From: Faecalibacterium sp. UBA1819
GTDB lineage: Bacteria; Bacillota; Clostridia; Oscillospirales; Ruminococcaceae
Assembly (NCBI GenBank): GCA_002315015.1
Contig: DCEX01000029.1
Location: 101,672 to 165,671, forward strand
Direction: 5' to 3'
DNA: 64,000 bases
The notes under the pieces: generated by a model
What the model was told of the DNA's origin: nothing
Database searches by the model: none
Seen by the model: only the letters and a program-made list of their open reading frames with translations
Part shown: one piece after another, positions 34,351 to 43,163 of the stretch
Layout: each line of letters begins with the position of its first letter
Position numbering within the stretch: the stretch's first letter is position 1
Program-made: the position numbers and the translations under genes

Positions 34351-34710
34351 TTATTTTGCAATGGCATTCTTGGCAGTTTCTACCAAAGCATTGAAGCTGG
34401 CAGCATCGTTGATTGCCATCTCAGACAGCATTTTGCGGTTCAGCTCGATGCCGCTCTTCTTCAAACCGTTCATGAAAGCGGAATAGCTGATGCCCTGTGC
34501 GCGGCAGCCTGCATTGATGCGGGTGATCCACAGCTTGCGGAAATCGCGCTTTTTGTGCTTGCGGCCGATGAAAGCGTAGTTACCGCTCTTCATGACCTGC
34601 TGTTTGGCCATTTTAAAGTGTTTGGACTTGCTGCCGTAGTAACCTTTCGCCAGCTTCAAAGTCTTTTTTCTTCTTTTACGCGTCATCATTGCGCCTTTGA
34701 TACGAGCCAT
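34351..34710 (-). CDS. rplT: 50S ribosomal protein L20
   Basis: L20 (119 aa) is an early 23S rRNA assembly protein. In B. subtilis it also represses its own operon by acting on the infC leader. The basic N-terminal tail ([16 protein letters not shown]) and globular part ([20 protein letters not shown]) are intact. The ATG at 34710 follows AAGGAGAG. It ends the infC-rpmI-rplT operon, and the L20-type leader upstream of infC fits feedback control. Confidence 0.97.
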   Translation of the reverse strand: MARIKGAMMTRKRRKKTLKLAKGYYGSKSKHFKMAKQQVMKSGNYAFIGRKHKKRDFRKLWITRINAGCRAQGISYSAFMNGLKKSGIELNRKMLSEMAINDAASFNALVETAKNAIAK

Positions 34711-34750
34711 ATTATAATCTCTCCTTAACTGTTATCTGTCATAAAATTTC

Positions 34751-34796
34751 CCGCCGAATGCGGCGGCTTCATGGACGGAACACGCGCCTTGGCGCG
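34751..34796 (-). promoter_or_regulatory. Two GC hairpins in the rpmI-rplT intercistronic gap
   Basis: The unusually long 112-bp gap holds CCGCCG-aatg-CGGCGG (34751-34766) and CGCGCC-tt-GGCGCG (34783-34796), both upstream of the rplT ribosome binding site. No U run follows, so terminators are unlikely. They could set mRNA stability or be a second L20 or processing site; this is untested. Confidence 0.45.
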
Positions 34797-34822
34797 GCTC
34801 CATCGCCTTTCGCCATCAAAAA

Positions 34823-35026
34823 TTAGGCGTAGGGCAGCATACGCTTCACAGCAGCTGCGTTCGTCTTGTCTGCATAGGAAGACTTGCGATAGCCGCGTTT
34901 CAGCTTTGTGGATTTCTTGGTCAGAATATGGCTGCGGAAAGCGTGGCCGCGTTTCACTTTGCCGTTCTTCGTCAGTTTAAAGCGTTTTTTCGCGCCGGAA
35001 TGAGTTTTGATTTTGTACTTAGCCAT
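34823..35026 (-). CDS. rpmI: 50S ribosomal protein L35
   Basis: L35 (67 aa) is a small, very basic 50S protein with the family opening [23 protein letters not shown] and ending KRMLPYA. The ATG at 35026 follows GAGGAGG, which directly follows the infC stop. It is the middle gene of infC-rpmI-rplT. Confidence 0.97.
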   Translation of the reverse strand: MAKYKIKTHSGAKKRFKLTKNGKVKRGHAFRSHILTKKSTKLKRGYRKSSYADKTNAAAVKRMLPYA

Positions 35027-35039
35027 TTTTATTTCCTCC

Positions 35040-35567
35040 TCAATTTTGCTTCGCCGGGGCAGGGGCTAAAAACATTTGCATGCTGCGCCCCTCAAGTTTG
35101 GGCTGCTTTTCCACGGTCGCACTGCCCTCTAAGGCTGCTGCAAAGCGCTTGTGAACTTCAAGGCCCAGGTTGCTGTGCGCCATTTCGCGGCCACGGAACC
35201 GAATGGAAACCTTAACCTTATCACCCTTTGCCAGAAACTTTGCAGCCTGGTTCACCTTGGTATTGAAGTCGTTGGTGTCGATATTCAAAGACAGGCGAAT
35301 CTCCTTGATGTCAACGGTTTTCTGGTTCTTTTTTGCTTCCTTGTCGCGCTTTTGCATCTCGAAGCGATATTTGCCGTAGTCGAGAATTTTGCATACAGGC
35401 GGCTGAGCCTGCGGAGCGATCTTGACAAGGTCAAGATTTTTCTCTTCTGCGCGGCGCAAAGCGTCCCGAACCGACAGAATGCCCAGCTGGCTTCCGTCCG
35501 CATCAATCACGCGCACCTCTTTGTCACGAATATCTTCGTTGATTTCCAGTTCTTTTTTGCCGCTAAT
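35040..35567 (-). CDS. infC: Translation initiation factor IF-3 (AUU start)
   Basis: IF-3 (about 175 aa) polices start-codon choice on the 30S subunit. The sequence has the N-domain opening [21 protein letters not shown], the linker and the C-domain ending in a Met/Pro-rich tail. No ATG, GTG or TTG sits at the right place. The only well-placed codon is ATT at 35567-35565, 7 nt after GGAGGTG, giving (M)[13 protein letters not shown]. An AUU start is the classic autoregulatory feature of infC, because IF-3 discriminates against it. Longer frames run through the leader attenuator and are not credible. Confidence 0.94.
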   Translation of the reverse strand: MSGKKELEINEDIRDKEVRVIDADGSQLGILSVRDALRRAEEKNLDLVKIAPQAQPPVCKILDYGKYRFEMQKRDKEAKKNQKTVDIKEIRLSLNIDTNDFNTKVNQAAKFLAKGDKVKVSIRFRGREMAHSNLGLEVHKRFAAALEGSATVEKQPKLEGRSMQMFLAPAPAKQN

Positions 35568-35737
35568 CGTAAAGCACCTCCAAAATAATCTATCGAAACA
35601 AAAAATACGGCTGCCGTGAAGGCAGCCGCAATGACACACGAAATATCCCCTTTACTTTGGGAAAGCTTGCACGATAAACCCGCCGCCTCAGGGGCGATCA
35701 AGGTGAGCCGGCTGCCAGCCGGAGCTACTTTGTTTGC
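35568..35737 (-). promoter_or_regulatory. L20-type leader with transcription attenuator
   Basis: The ~170-nt leader between promoter and infC matches the layout of Firmicutes L20 leaders. An upstream stem (GCCGGCTG/CAGCCGGC near 35708-35724) and long-range pairing elements are followed by an intrinsic terminator. That terminator has CGGCTGCC (35608-35615) paired with GGCAGCCG (35621-35628) and a T-rich run at 35606-35600. L20 bound to the upstream structure is expected to favour the terminator. Identification rests on position and layout; a covariance-model search would confirm it. Confidence 0.8.
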
Positions 35738-35743
35738 TCTGTT

Positions 35744-35772
35744 ATTCTAGCGCACTTTTCATCATTTGTCAA
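35744..35772 (-). promoter_or_regulatory. Sigma-A promoter of infC-rpmI-rplT
   Basis: Perfect TTGACA (35772-35767), 17-nt spacer, TAGAAT (35749-35744). It lies between the addA stop and the L20 leader. Confidence 0.85.
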
Positions 35773-35779
35773 GCATTTT

Positions 35780-38700
35780 TTATTCGATGGGCACATCAAT
35801 TTCCTGCGAGAGATGCAGGGAATAAATCGTACACTTTTTGACCGGCAGGGAAAGCTTTTTTTCCAAAGCCGCTCGGTACAGCAAAACCTGCCGGCGGTAT
35901 TTTTCCCGCAGCATTTCGCCGTCGCGCACATGGTCGGTTTTGTAATCCACAATTTCCATCCCATCTTCAAACACCAGCACCGCGTCGGCAATGCCCTGCA
36001 CTGCCACAGGGCGGTGCGCAAAGCGCTCGTCCAAATCCGGCTGCACGTATTTTGCCGGTACTGCGGTGAAAAAGGCGTACTCACGCAGCAGCTTTTTTGC
36101 ACTGCACATCCGCGCACATACCGCTGAATGCAAAAACGCTTCCAGCGCCGCGCGGTCGGCATGACGCACGGTGTGTTCCGTCAGCCAGCCGCCCTCGCGT
36201 AAGCGCTCCAGCTCGCCGTTTAAATCTTCACGCGCCTGTTCAAAGTCCGCAAACTGCAAAACCGTGTGCATCGCCGTGCCGCGCTCTGCCGCCGTCATTT
36301 TTTCTTTTTGCAAAAACGCCGGGCGCTGCAGCTGCTCGGCATAGCCGCCGTGCGTCAATTCCGAAACGCTCAGTTTCACCGGCAAACTTGCCAGCGCTTC
36401 GCCGGGATACTTTGCCGCAAAATTTTTCATCAGCGTTTGATACAGCGCTTCGTCCGGTTCGGCACGTCCTTGCGCCTCCTGTGCGGGCAATTCTTCCTGC
36501 GCCTCCCCGCTTTCACCAAAGCTTGCAGTCACGCTGCCCTCGGCGGCAATCAGCGGCAGACCGGCCGCCCCCGCACGCTTTCGCAGACTGTGTGCATCCG
36601 GGTGCAGCAAAGCCGCCATGCAGAGCCAGTCAGCAAAGCAGGAGGCATTTTGCGTTACGTACGGCACGGCACCACCCTGCCCCTCCAGCCGCAGCGCCAA
36701 CTTTGACAAATAGCTTTCCGGGCGTTTGACCGCCGCCGAAACAAACAGCTTATCGCGTGCGCGCGTCAGGGCAACGTACAAAATACGCATTTCCTCACTG
36801 ATGGTTTCCTGCTTTTGCAGCAAACGCACAGCGCGCTGAGGCACCGTGGAAAACAGCCCGCCCTCTTGACGCAAAGCAAGCCCCACGCCCAGCTCCGGGT
36901 GAAACACCACAGGCTGATAAGCGTCGCGCATATAAAATTTCCGTCCGCATTCCGCCAAAAATACCACGGGAAATTCCAGCCCTTTGGAGCGATGAATGGT
37001 CATAATCGACACACTGCCCTGTGCCAGCACGGGCGGCGCGCTTGCCACGGGAGCGCCGCTTTCCAGCACATGGTCTACCGTGCGCAGAAACGCCGCCAGC
37101 CCATTCTCCCCTGCTGTGCGGGCAAAGGCGGTGAAAGCCCGCAGGTTTTCACGCCGCACCGCGCCGTTTTCCATGGCGCCAACTGCCGCAAAATAATGGG
37201 TGCGCGCCAAAATTTCCTCGCACAAAATATCCACCGGCTCCGTTGCCGCCAAACGGCGCAGCGTGTGCAAAAGTGCGGCCAAGCGCTGCATTCTCTCGTC
37301 CTCACTTTGCAGCAGTGCGCCATAGAGCGACGTTTCAGGGCTTGCCAAGCGCAAAGCCGCCAAATCATCGGGCAAAAAGCCAAACATAGGCGACAGCATC
37401 GCACCCGCCAGCGCCACGTCCTTGGCAGGGTTGTCAATCACACGAAGCAGACAAAGCAAAGGCGCAGCCTCCGTGCTGGAAATGGGGTCTTCCCCCGCAT
37501 CGGCACAGGCAGGAACGCCGCAAAGAGTCATGGCCGTTTCGTAAGCGTTAAAGCGGCCGCGCGAACGCAGCAAAATACAAAAGTCACCAAAATTGCACGG
37601 GCGTGTCGTCCCGCCCTTTTCGCGCACCAAAAAGCCTTCACTCACCATTTGCACAATGCGCCGGGCAATCATCTGCGCGTCGCCCGGCTCGTCGCTGTCA
37701 TCGTCTTCTGCTAACAGCACTTCCATCGCGCCGCCGTCATAACCATCGCAAATGCCCGCGTGCAGGGCTTCGTCCCCTTCATAGGCAACGCCGCCGACCG
37801 CGCGGCTCATAATGGTGCGAAACACGTCATTGATTGCCCCAATGACATTTTGAGCGCTGCGGAAATTATTCGCCAGCGTGATGGTCATGGGGTGCGTACC
37901 GTCCGGCTGATAAGGGGCAAAGGCATCCTTTTTCTGCAAAAAGCTGCGCGGGTCTGCCATGCGGAAGCGGTAAATGCTTTGCTTCACGTCGCCCACAAAA
38001 AAGAGGTTCGATTCGTCATCATTCGCAAGACAGCGGTAAAGCTGTGCCTGAATGGTGTTGGTGTCCTGATATTCGTCCACCATGACCGCGTCATACCGTG
38101 CCGCCACCTGACGCGCGATTGCCGTTTTCTCTCCGCTTTCATCGCACAGCAAGCGCAGAGCCAAATGCTCAAAATCGCTGTATTCGAGCGCCTTTTCCTC
38201 CATTTTCGCCTGATAAAACAGCGTTTCAAAGCGCTTTGCGGCGCGTGCCAGAGCGCGAAGCAAAGGGGCAATGCGCGCACGGTCGGCGGCAAATTCTTCT
38301 TCGGTGCAGAAAAAGACATCCTCCTGCAAGCCGTCCAGAATTTCCTTTGCCTCCTTGCGCAGGGTTTTCACCGCTTCTTTTGCGCCTTCGTCCGCCCCTT
38401 TTACCGCACGCAGCCGGGCGGGTGCGTAACTTTGCGCCTGAACGGCGGCGCTGTCCCACCGGCCTTGATCGACCAGCTCTTTCAGCGCAATGACAAAGGC
38501 CATGTCCTCCTCCAGCGCAGGAAGGTAGCCTTTTTCCAACGCTTCATCGTCACGGCACAGCGCAGCGGCATTTTTTAAAATGGCCATTGCGCTGTCCACC
38601 GCATCGGCGGCATGACGCAGCAGGGTCTTTCCCCAAAGCGTGCCGCCCAGCGGCTCGTCTGATTCATATTGGCGGCAAAAAGCCTCCATGGCGGCGTGCG

Positions 38701-39256
38701 GGTTCGGCAGCGTGCGCAGAAAGTCGTAAAACGCCAGTACGCTGGAAGCGGCAAACTCATCGGTGCGCGCTTTTCCGTAGAGCGATGCAAAGGCCGTGAA
38801 ATCGCCATCCTCATACATTTCTTCCATCGTCTGCGCCAGTGCGGATTGGCGCAGAGAATGGCTGAGTGCATCTTCCGCCAAAGTGAAATCCGGCGGCAAA
38901 TCCAGCTGTGCAAAGCAGCGTTTTAACAGCTGCATACAAAAAGCGTCAATCGTGCCAATATCGGCACGGCCCAAGAGCAGTTTTTGACGGCGCAGCCACA
39001 CGTCGCCCGGCCGCTTTGCCATTTCCTCGGTCAAGCGCACGGCAATGCGGGCGCGAAGCTCCTGCGCCGCCGCTCGGGTAAACGTGACAATCAGCAGCCG
39101 GTCTGCCGAAACCGGTGCATGGGCATCGCAAATCAGCTGCACGGCACGTTCTACCAGTACCGCGGTTTTTCCGCTGCCCGCCGCCGCGCTCACCAGCAAC
39201 GTGCCGCCGCGGTCTTCAATGGCCGCACGTTGGGCTGGAGTCCATCCCATTGCCAT
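35780..39256 (-). CDS. addA: ATP-dependent helicase/nuclease subunit AddA
   Basis: AddA (1158 aa) is the 3'-5' helicase and one nuclease of the AddAB complex, which resects double-strand breaks. Motif I is LLVSAAAGSGKTAVLVERAV near residues 16-35; motif II is VDEYQDTNTIQ. Helicase motifs LANNFRS, SIMTIHRSKGLEFPVVF and LYVALTRARDKL follow. The C-terminal RecB-like nuclease has EIVDYKTDHVRDG and the tyrosine-containing QVLLYRAAL. It overlaps the addB stop by one base (TAATG), so the subunits are translationally coupled. Confidence 0.96.
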   Translation of the reverse strand: MAMGWTPAQRAAIEDRGGTLLVSAAAGSGKTAVLVERAVQLICDAHAPVSADRLLIVTFTRAAAQELRARIAVRLTEEMAKRPGDVWLRRQKLLLGRADIGTIDAFCMQLLKRCFAQLDLPPDFTLAEDALSHSLRQSALAQTMEEMYEDGDFTAFASLYGKARTDEFAASSVLAFYDFLRTLPNPHAAMEAFCRQYESDEPLGGTLWGKTLLRHAADAVDSAMAILKNAAALCRDDEALEKGYLPALEEDMAFVIALKELVDQGRWDSAAVQAQSYAPARLRAVKGADEGAKEAVKTLRKEAKEILDGLQEDVFFCTEEEFAADRARIAPLLRALARAAKRFETLFYQAKMEEKALEYSDFEHLALRLLCDESGEKTAIARQVAARYDAVMVDEYQDTNTIQAQLYRCLANDDESNLFFVGDVKQSIYRFRMADPRSFLQKKDAFAPYQPDGTHPMTITLANNFRSAQNVIGAINDVFRTIMSRAVGGVAYEGDEALHAGICDGYDGGAMEVLLAEDDDSDEPGDAQMIARRIVQMVSEGFLVREKGGTTRPCNFGDFCILLRSRGRFNAYETAMTLCGVPACADAGEDPISSTEAAPLLCLLRVIDNPAKDVALAGAMLSPMFGFLPDDLAALRLASPETSLYGALLQSEDERMQRLAALLHTLRRLAATEPVDILCEEILARTHYFAAVGAMENGAVRRENLRAFTAFARTAGENGLAAFLRTVDHVLESGAPVASAPPVLAQGSVSIMTIHRSKGLEFPVVFLAECGRKFYMRDAYQPVVFHPELGVGLALRQEGGLFSTVPQRAVRLLQKQETISEEMRILYVALTRARDKLFVSAAVKRPESYLSKLALRLEGQGGAVPYVTQNASCFADWLCMAALLHPDAHSLRKRAGAAGLPLIAAEGSVTASFGESGEAQEELPAQEAQGRAEPDEALYQTLMKNFAAKYPGEALASLPVKLSVSELTHGGYAEQLQRPAFLQKEKMTAAERGTAMHTVLQFADFEQAREDLNGELERLREGGWLTEHTVRHADRAALEAFLHSAVCARMCSAKKLLREYAFFTAVPAKYVQPDLDERFAHRPVAVQGIADAVLVFEDGMEIVDYKTDHVRDGEMLREKYRRQVLLYRAALEKKLSLPVKKCTIYSLHLSQEIDVPIE

Positions 39257-42200
39257 TACTCACGCCCCCTTTCCGTTTCGTTCTTTTCTTCTTCCGTCGG
39301 CTCAAAAACATCCTTCGGCGCACCGGCTTCCCGCTCGTTTCTGCCGTCCTCATGGCGGCACACACAGCGGTAGTCGCAGTACTCACACGGAAGCTTGCCG
39401 CCGCTTTTCAATGGCATTGCGTCAATTTCGCCGCGGTACAGCGCCTCGGCCATCTCCACCACCAGCGCATTGATATGCTGTTCAATTTTGCCGAGCTTTT
39501 CCAGCGTCGCCAGCTTTTGCCCGGCGCGGGGGCGTCCGTCCTTGCCGAACGTACACGGCACAAACAAGCCGCTTGCCTCTTTGTCCATGCCGCGCAGCAC
39601 CACTTCATCGTTGAGTATCAGCCCATCCACTTCATAGACAGGCGCTTTTGCCGCTTCCGAGCGGGTCGTTTGGCGCGGGGCGGGGTCGCCCGAAAGATAT
39701 AAAACGCCCGCCGCCACCGGGTTGTGCAAGCCGAGCGCCTCGCCGTGACACAGCGTAAACAAATAAAACAGCATTTGCGTATTCAAGCCGCAATAAACAT
39801 CTTCCAAACTAAACTTCTTTGTGCCTGTTTTGTAGTCCATCACGCGCACATAGTCGCGCCCTTCGCGGTGCATCACGTCCACACGGTCAATTTGCCCCAC
39901 CACGGAAATTTCTACGCCATCCGGTGTTTTCAGCGTCAGCGGCGCAATACCGTCCGGCCCGCCGATGCTTTGTTCCATGGCGATGGGGTGAAACGCACTT
40001 TGCCTTTGTTCTTCCTGCAAATAAGAAAGCAAGCGCAGCACCGCGCGTTCCAGCCGTTCAATCAGGTAGGCAAACCGGCGCGAAGCGTCGGGCATATTCT
40101 CCTCGACATAACGGCGCACCAGCGCTTTTGTGGCTTCCTGCAATTCCTGCTCAGAAAGCCCGGCAAAGCCTTCGCCATATTGCTTGAACACCTGCTCCAA
40201 AACATAGTGAATGAGCGTGCCGCTTTCCAGCGGGGAAAGCTCGGCGCGGCGGCGGGGGCGAATTTTGAGTACATATTGCAGAAAATAGGCAAAACGACAG
40301 CGGTAATACTGCTCCACGCGCGTGGGAGAAAGCCGCACGCTTCGCCCCAACAGCCGCCGCATCAAAGCGGCATCTTTTACAGCAAACGCACTTTGCTGCG
40401 CGGCATTGTCCATTGCTTCAAGGGCTTCGTGTGCAGTTTTGCTCTCGGCAAGCGCCTTGCGCAGTGCGGAGGTCTGGGGGGTGTCCTCACGATAGCACAT
40501 ACCGTACAAGTCCAGCGCCGCCGCCGGAGTCATCGCCTTTTGCGCCGCCGTGAGTGCATCCGCATCTGGGGTCAGCGCGCGCACCAGCGGCTCGAGCGCC
40601 GAGGTCATCGGAACGCCGCCGCTTTCCGGGGAAAGACAGCTCAAATACAGCCGTTCGGAAGGCGCTGTCAGCGCCCGATAGAAAAACATTTTTTCCAGCA
40701 AAGTGCGGTTTTCATAAGCGCCGGGCATCTGCACGCCGCTTTGCACCAGCAATTCGCGGTCGGCATGGGTTAAAAGGCCGCTTGCGCCCACGCTTTTGGG
40801 GAACGCACCCTCGTTCAGCCCCAGCACAAAACAAACCTTGGGGCTGTTTAAGCGCATTCGGTCCGCTGTTGTGAACATCACGGCATCCTGTGTTTCCGGC
40901 ACTTGTCCGATGTCCGTGCTGCGCAGCAACAGCGCAAACAATTCTTCATATTCTGAGGGGGTGATATCATCGTCGCCCAAAAGCTCCTCCATTTGGTCGA
41001 GCAGACCGACCACTAAATTCCACGCCCGCACGGCGCTGTGCGCACGCAGCACATCGCCCTCCTGTTCCAGCTCCTGTGCCAGCGCCCCGACAATTTCCGG
41101 CGCGCCGAACGCTTCTAACAGCAGGTACAGCCCGCGCGAAATGCCTTGTGCCCCAGCCCGCTTCGACGTTTGCAAAAAAGTTTCCAGCGGGCGCAAAATG
41201 GTTTGGCGCATGTTCTCCAGCTGTTCCAGCGCGGCACGGCTGTCATCGTCCCACTGCGCCCCAAAGCCGTCGGGATGGTTGACAAACGGCTCTCTCCAAT
41301 CGGCGGCTTTCAGCTGCCACACATAGGCGTACTCCTCTAAATCCGCCGTCTGCCGGGGCGTAAAGCCGCACAAATCGCTTTTCAGTAAACGCAAAATGCG
41401 CTCGCTCGAAAGTCCGCTTGACAAAATGGAAAGTGCGCTCAGCAAAAACGAGGCGGCCGCCGTGTGTTCCATGGTGACGGGTGCATCGGTAAAATACGGA
41501 ATCTCCGCCAGGGAAAACTCGTAGGCAGCCGCCGCTTCATAAGCTGGCATCTCGCGGCAAATCACCGCAATGTCGCGGTAGGAATAACCTTCTTCGCGCA
41601 CCAAAACGGCAATCCTTGCCGCCGTTTGCTTGCATTCGTCATATACGCCTTGCGCCGGGGTGAAAAAGACGCAGCCTTTTTCCCCTTCATAGCTCTCCTC
41701 GTCTTCTCCGTCCAGCGCCAAAAGCTGTGCCGCGGCGTACAGCTCGGGCGCACCTTCATGGCGAAAGTCGCGCGTTAAATAAACCGGTGCTGCCACGCTG
41801 ACTCCCTCGCCGGAAGCCAGACGGCGCAAGCGCTGTGCCGTTTGACGCACGGCGCTGAACAACCCCATGCCCTCCTGCGTTTCGGTTAAGCTGTCACAGC
41901 ACAAGCTCACCACGCAGCGTTCGGCGTGCATCAACCGGCGCATTAGCTCATATTGCGGGGCAGTGAAGCCGTCAAAATTATCCACAAATACCGCGACTTG
42001 GGCGCACCAGTTTTCCCCCAGTTTTTGCGCCGCTGTGGTTAAGCGGTCGGCGGGGTCCATCGCGCTTTTGGCAATCACTTGCTCATATGCGGCATACAAA
42101 AGCCCCAAGTCGCGCATTTTCTCGCGTTCTTCCTCCGGCGCTTGTGTAATGGCCAAAAGCGCCTCCGGCGTTGCGCCGGCAATTTTCAGTTCTTTGAGCG

Positions 42201-42564
42201 CGTCTGCCGCCAAACGGCAAAAACCCGTGCTGCGGCGGTGGCGGCGATACGTTTTCACTTCGTCGCCAAGACTTTCGAGCGCACGGCGCACCGCAACCAC
42301 GCGGGCCGCATCTGTTAAAGTGCGCACGCTCACGCCGCCGAACTCGCGCAAAAGCTGCTCTGCCAGCGAGGTAAAGCTGTACACCTCGCAGTAAGCGCCC
42401 GCCGCATCGCCCAAAGCCTGATATACCATCCATTCCGCCGAGGACGAAAACTGTTCGGGAACAAGCAAAATGCTGCGCTTTGAATGCAGCGCACGCTCTT
42501 TGATTTGCTCTAACATCAGCGCTGTTTTTCCTGTTCCCGACAAGCCGATAATCCATTCCAGCAT
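39256..42564 (-). CDS. addB: ATP-dependent nuclease subunit AddB
   Basis: AddB (1102 aa) carries the second nuclease and the Chi-recognition fold of AddAB. The N-terminal Walker A is GLSGTGKTALMLEQI. An inactive helicase-like middle includes TADRMRLNSPKVCFVLGLNEGAFP. The C-terminal nuclease has RVMDYKTGTKKFS and the 4Fe-4S cluster cysteines: one in YYRCRFAYFLQ and a group in CEYCDYRCVC. All elements expected for an active subunit are present. It precedes addA in the usual addB-addA order and follows a GNAT gene by 4 bp. Confidence 0.95.
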   Translation of the reverse strand: MLEWIIGLSGTGKTALMLEQIKERALHSKRSILLVPEQFSSSAEWMVYQALGDAAGAYCEVYSFTSLAEQLLREFGGVSVRTLTDAARVVAVRRALESLGDEVKTYRRHRRSTGFCRLAADALKELKIAGATPEALLAITQAPEEEREKMRDLGLLYAAYEQVIAKSAMDPADRLTTAAQKLGENWCAQVAVFVDNFDGFTAPQYELMRRLMHAERCVVSLCCDSLTETQEGMGLFSAVRQTAQRLRRLASGEGVSVAAPVYLTRDFRHEGAPELYAAAQLLALDGEDEESYEGEKGCVFFTPAQGVYDECKQTAARIAVLVREEGYSYRDIAVICREMPAYEAAAAYEFSLAEIPYFTDAPVTMEHTAAASFLLSALSILSSGLSSERILRLLKSDLCGFTPRQTADLEEYAYVWQLKAADWREPFVNHPDGFGAQWDDDSRAALEQLENMRQTILRPLETFLQTSKRAGAQGISRGLYLLLEAFGAPEIVGALAQELEQEGDVLRAHSAVRAWNLVVGLLDQMEELLGDDDITPSEYEELFALLLRSTDIGQVPETQDAVMFTTADRMRLNSPKVCFVLGLNEGAFPKSVGASGLLTHADRELLVQSGVQMPGAYENRTLLEKMFFYRALTAPSERLYLSCLSPESGGVPMTSALEPLVRALTPDADALTAAQKAMTPAAALDLYGMCYREDTPQTSALRKALAESKTAHEALEAMDNAAQQSAFAVKDAALMRRLLGRSVRLSPTRVEQYYRCRFAYFLQYVLKIRPRRRAELSPLESGTLIHYVLEQVFKQYGEGFAGLSEQELQEATKALVRRYVEENMPDASRRFAYLIERLERAVLRLLSYLQEEQRQSAFHPIAMEQSIGGPDGIAPLTLKTPDGVEISVVGQIDRVDVMHREGRDYVRVMDYKTGTKKFSLEDVYCGLNTQMLFYLFTLCHGEALGLHNPVAAGVLYLSGDPAPRQTTRSEAAKAPVYEVDGLILNDEVVLRGMDKEASGLFVPCTFGKDGRPRAGQKLATLEKLGKIEQHINALVVEMAEALYRGEIDAMPLKSGGKLPCEYCDYRCVCRHEDGRNEREAGAPKDVFEPTEEEKNETERGRE

Positions 42565-42568
42565 CGTG

Positions 42569-43057
42569 TCACTCCTTCAGCGTCAAGCGCATTTCATACC
42601 AGCAAACGCCGCCGTGCTGTGATTCCGACACACCTTCGCAGACAAAACCGAATTGCTTATAAAAGCCAATCAACGTTTCTTTACACGTCAGCACCACGCC
42701 GCTTCGTTTTTCCTGCTTTGCCCGGTCAATCAAGTGGCGCATCAGCATTGAAGCATATCCTTGATGCTGATATTCCGGCACAACGTCCAAGCCAAACACC
42801 ATTTGCCAAGCGCCGTTTTCGTTGTGCAAAGCTGTGTTTTCATACATTTCATCTTCCAAATGGGGCGTATCCGTCACCATGCCGTTAATAAACCCCACGG
42901 GTGTTTCGCCGTCCCACAGCATCCAAAAATGGTCGGAAAACGCTGCAATCCGTTCGGCAATCGCCTTGGGGGAAGCCGCCTCTGCCGCCGGAAAACACAC
43001 GCTTTCCACCTGTGCGGCATATTGCGCGTCCTGCGGCTGTGCCTTTCTGATTTCCAT
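42569..43057 (-). CDS. GNAT family N-acetyltransferase
   Basis: The product (162 aa) is a single GNAT domain. The acetyl-CoA site is VVPEYQHQGYASMLMRHLI, a QxxGxA-type motif near residues 93-111. It shows similarity to arylalkylamine-type acetyltransferases (DVVPEYQ, GFINGMVTDTPHL). Substrate unknown. The ATG at 43057 follows GGGAGG. It is the first gene of a unit with addB and addA, but nothing suggests a role in recombination. Confidence 0.88.
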   Translation of the reverse strand: MEIRKAQPQDAQYAAQVESVCFPAAEAASPKAIAERIAAFSDHFWMLWDGETPVGFINGMVTDTPHLEDEMYENTALHNENGAWQMVFGLDVVPEYQHQGYASMLMRHLIDRAKQEKRSGVVLTCKETLIGFYKQFGFVCEGVSESQHGGVCWYEMRLTLKE

Positions 43058-43102
43058 GTTTCATTCCTCCCGCTTTCTGTGTTTCTACTTTGATAAAACA
43101 GC

Positions 43103-43128
43103 AAAAAGGGGAATTTCTTCCCCTTTTT
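43103..43128 (-). terminator. Terminator after cysS
   Basis: A perfect 11-bp stem AAAAAGGGGAA (43103-43113 with 43118-43128) ends in T5 on the minus strand. It separates cysS from the GNAT-addBA unit. Confidence 0.85.
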
Positions 43129-43163
43129 CTGCTTCTTTGCGCACTTTGACGCCGACTTATTTC

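Noticed and set aside
35568..35639. N-terminal extension of IF-3 reading through the leader
   Set aside because: It would translate the attenuator hairpin and lacks a ribosome binding site; the AUU start after GGAGGTG explains the gene.
39256..42564. Anti-phage defence island reading of addAB with neighbouring GNAT genes
   Set aside because: AddAB is the standard Firmicutes recombination nuclease and no toxin, restriction or abortive-infection genes accompany it.
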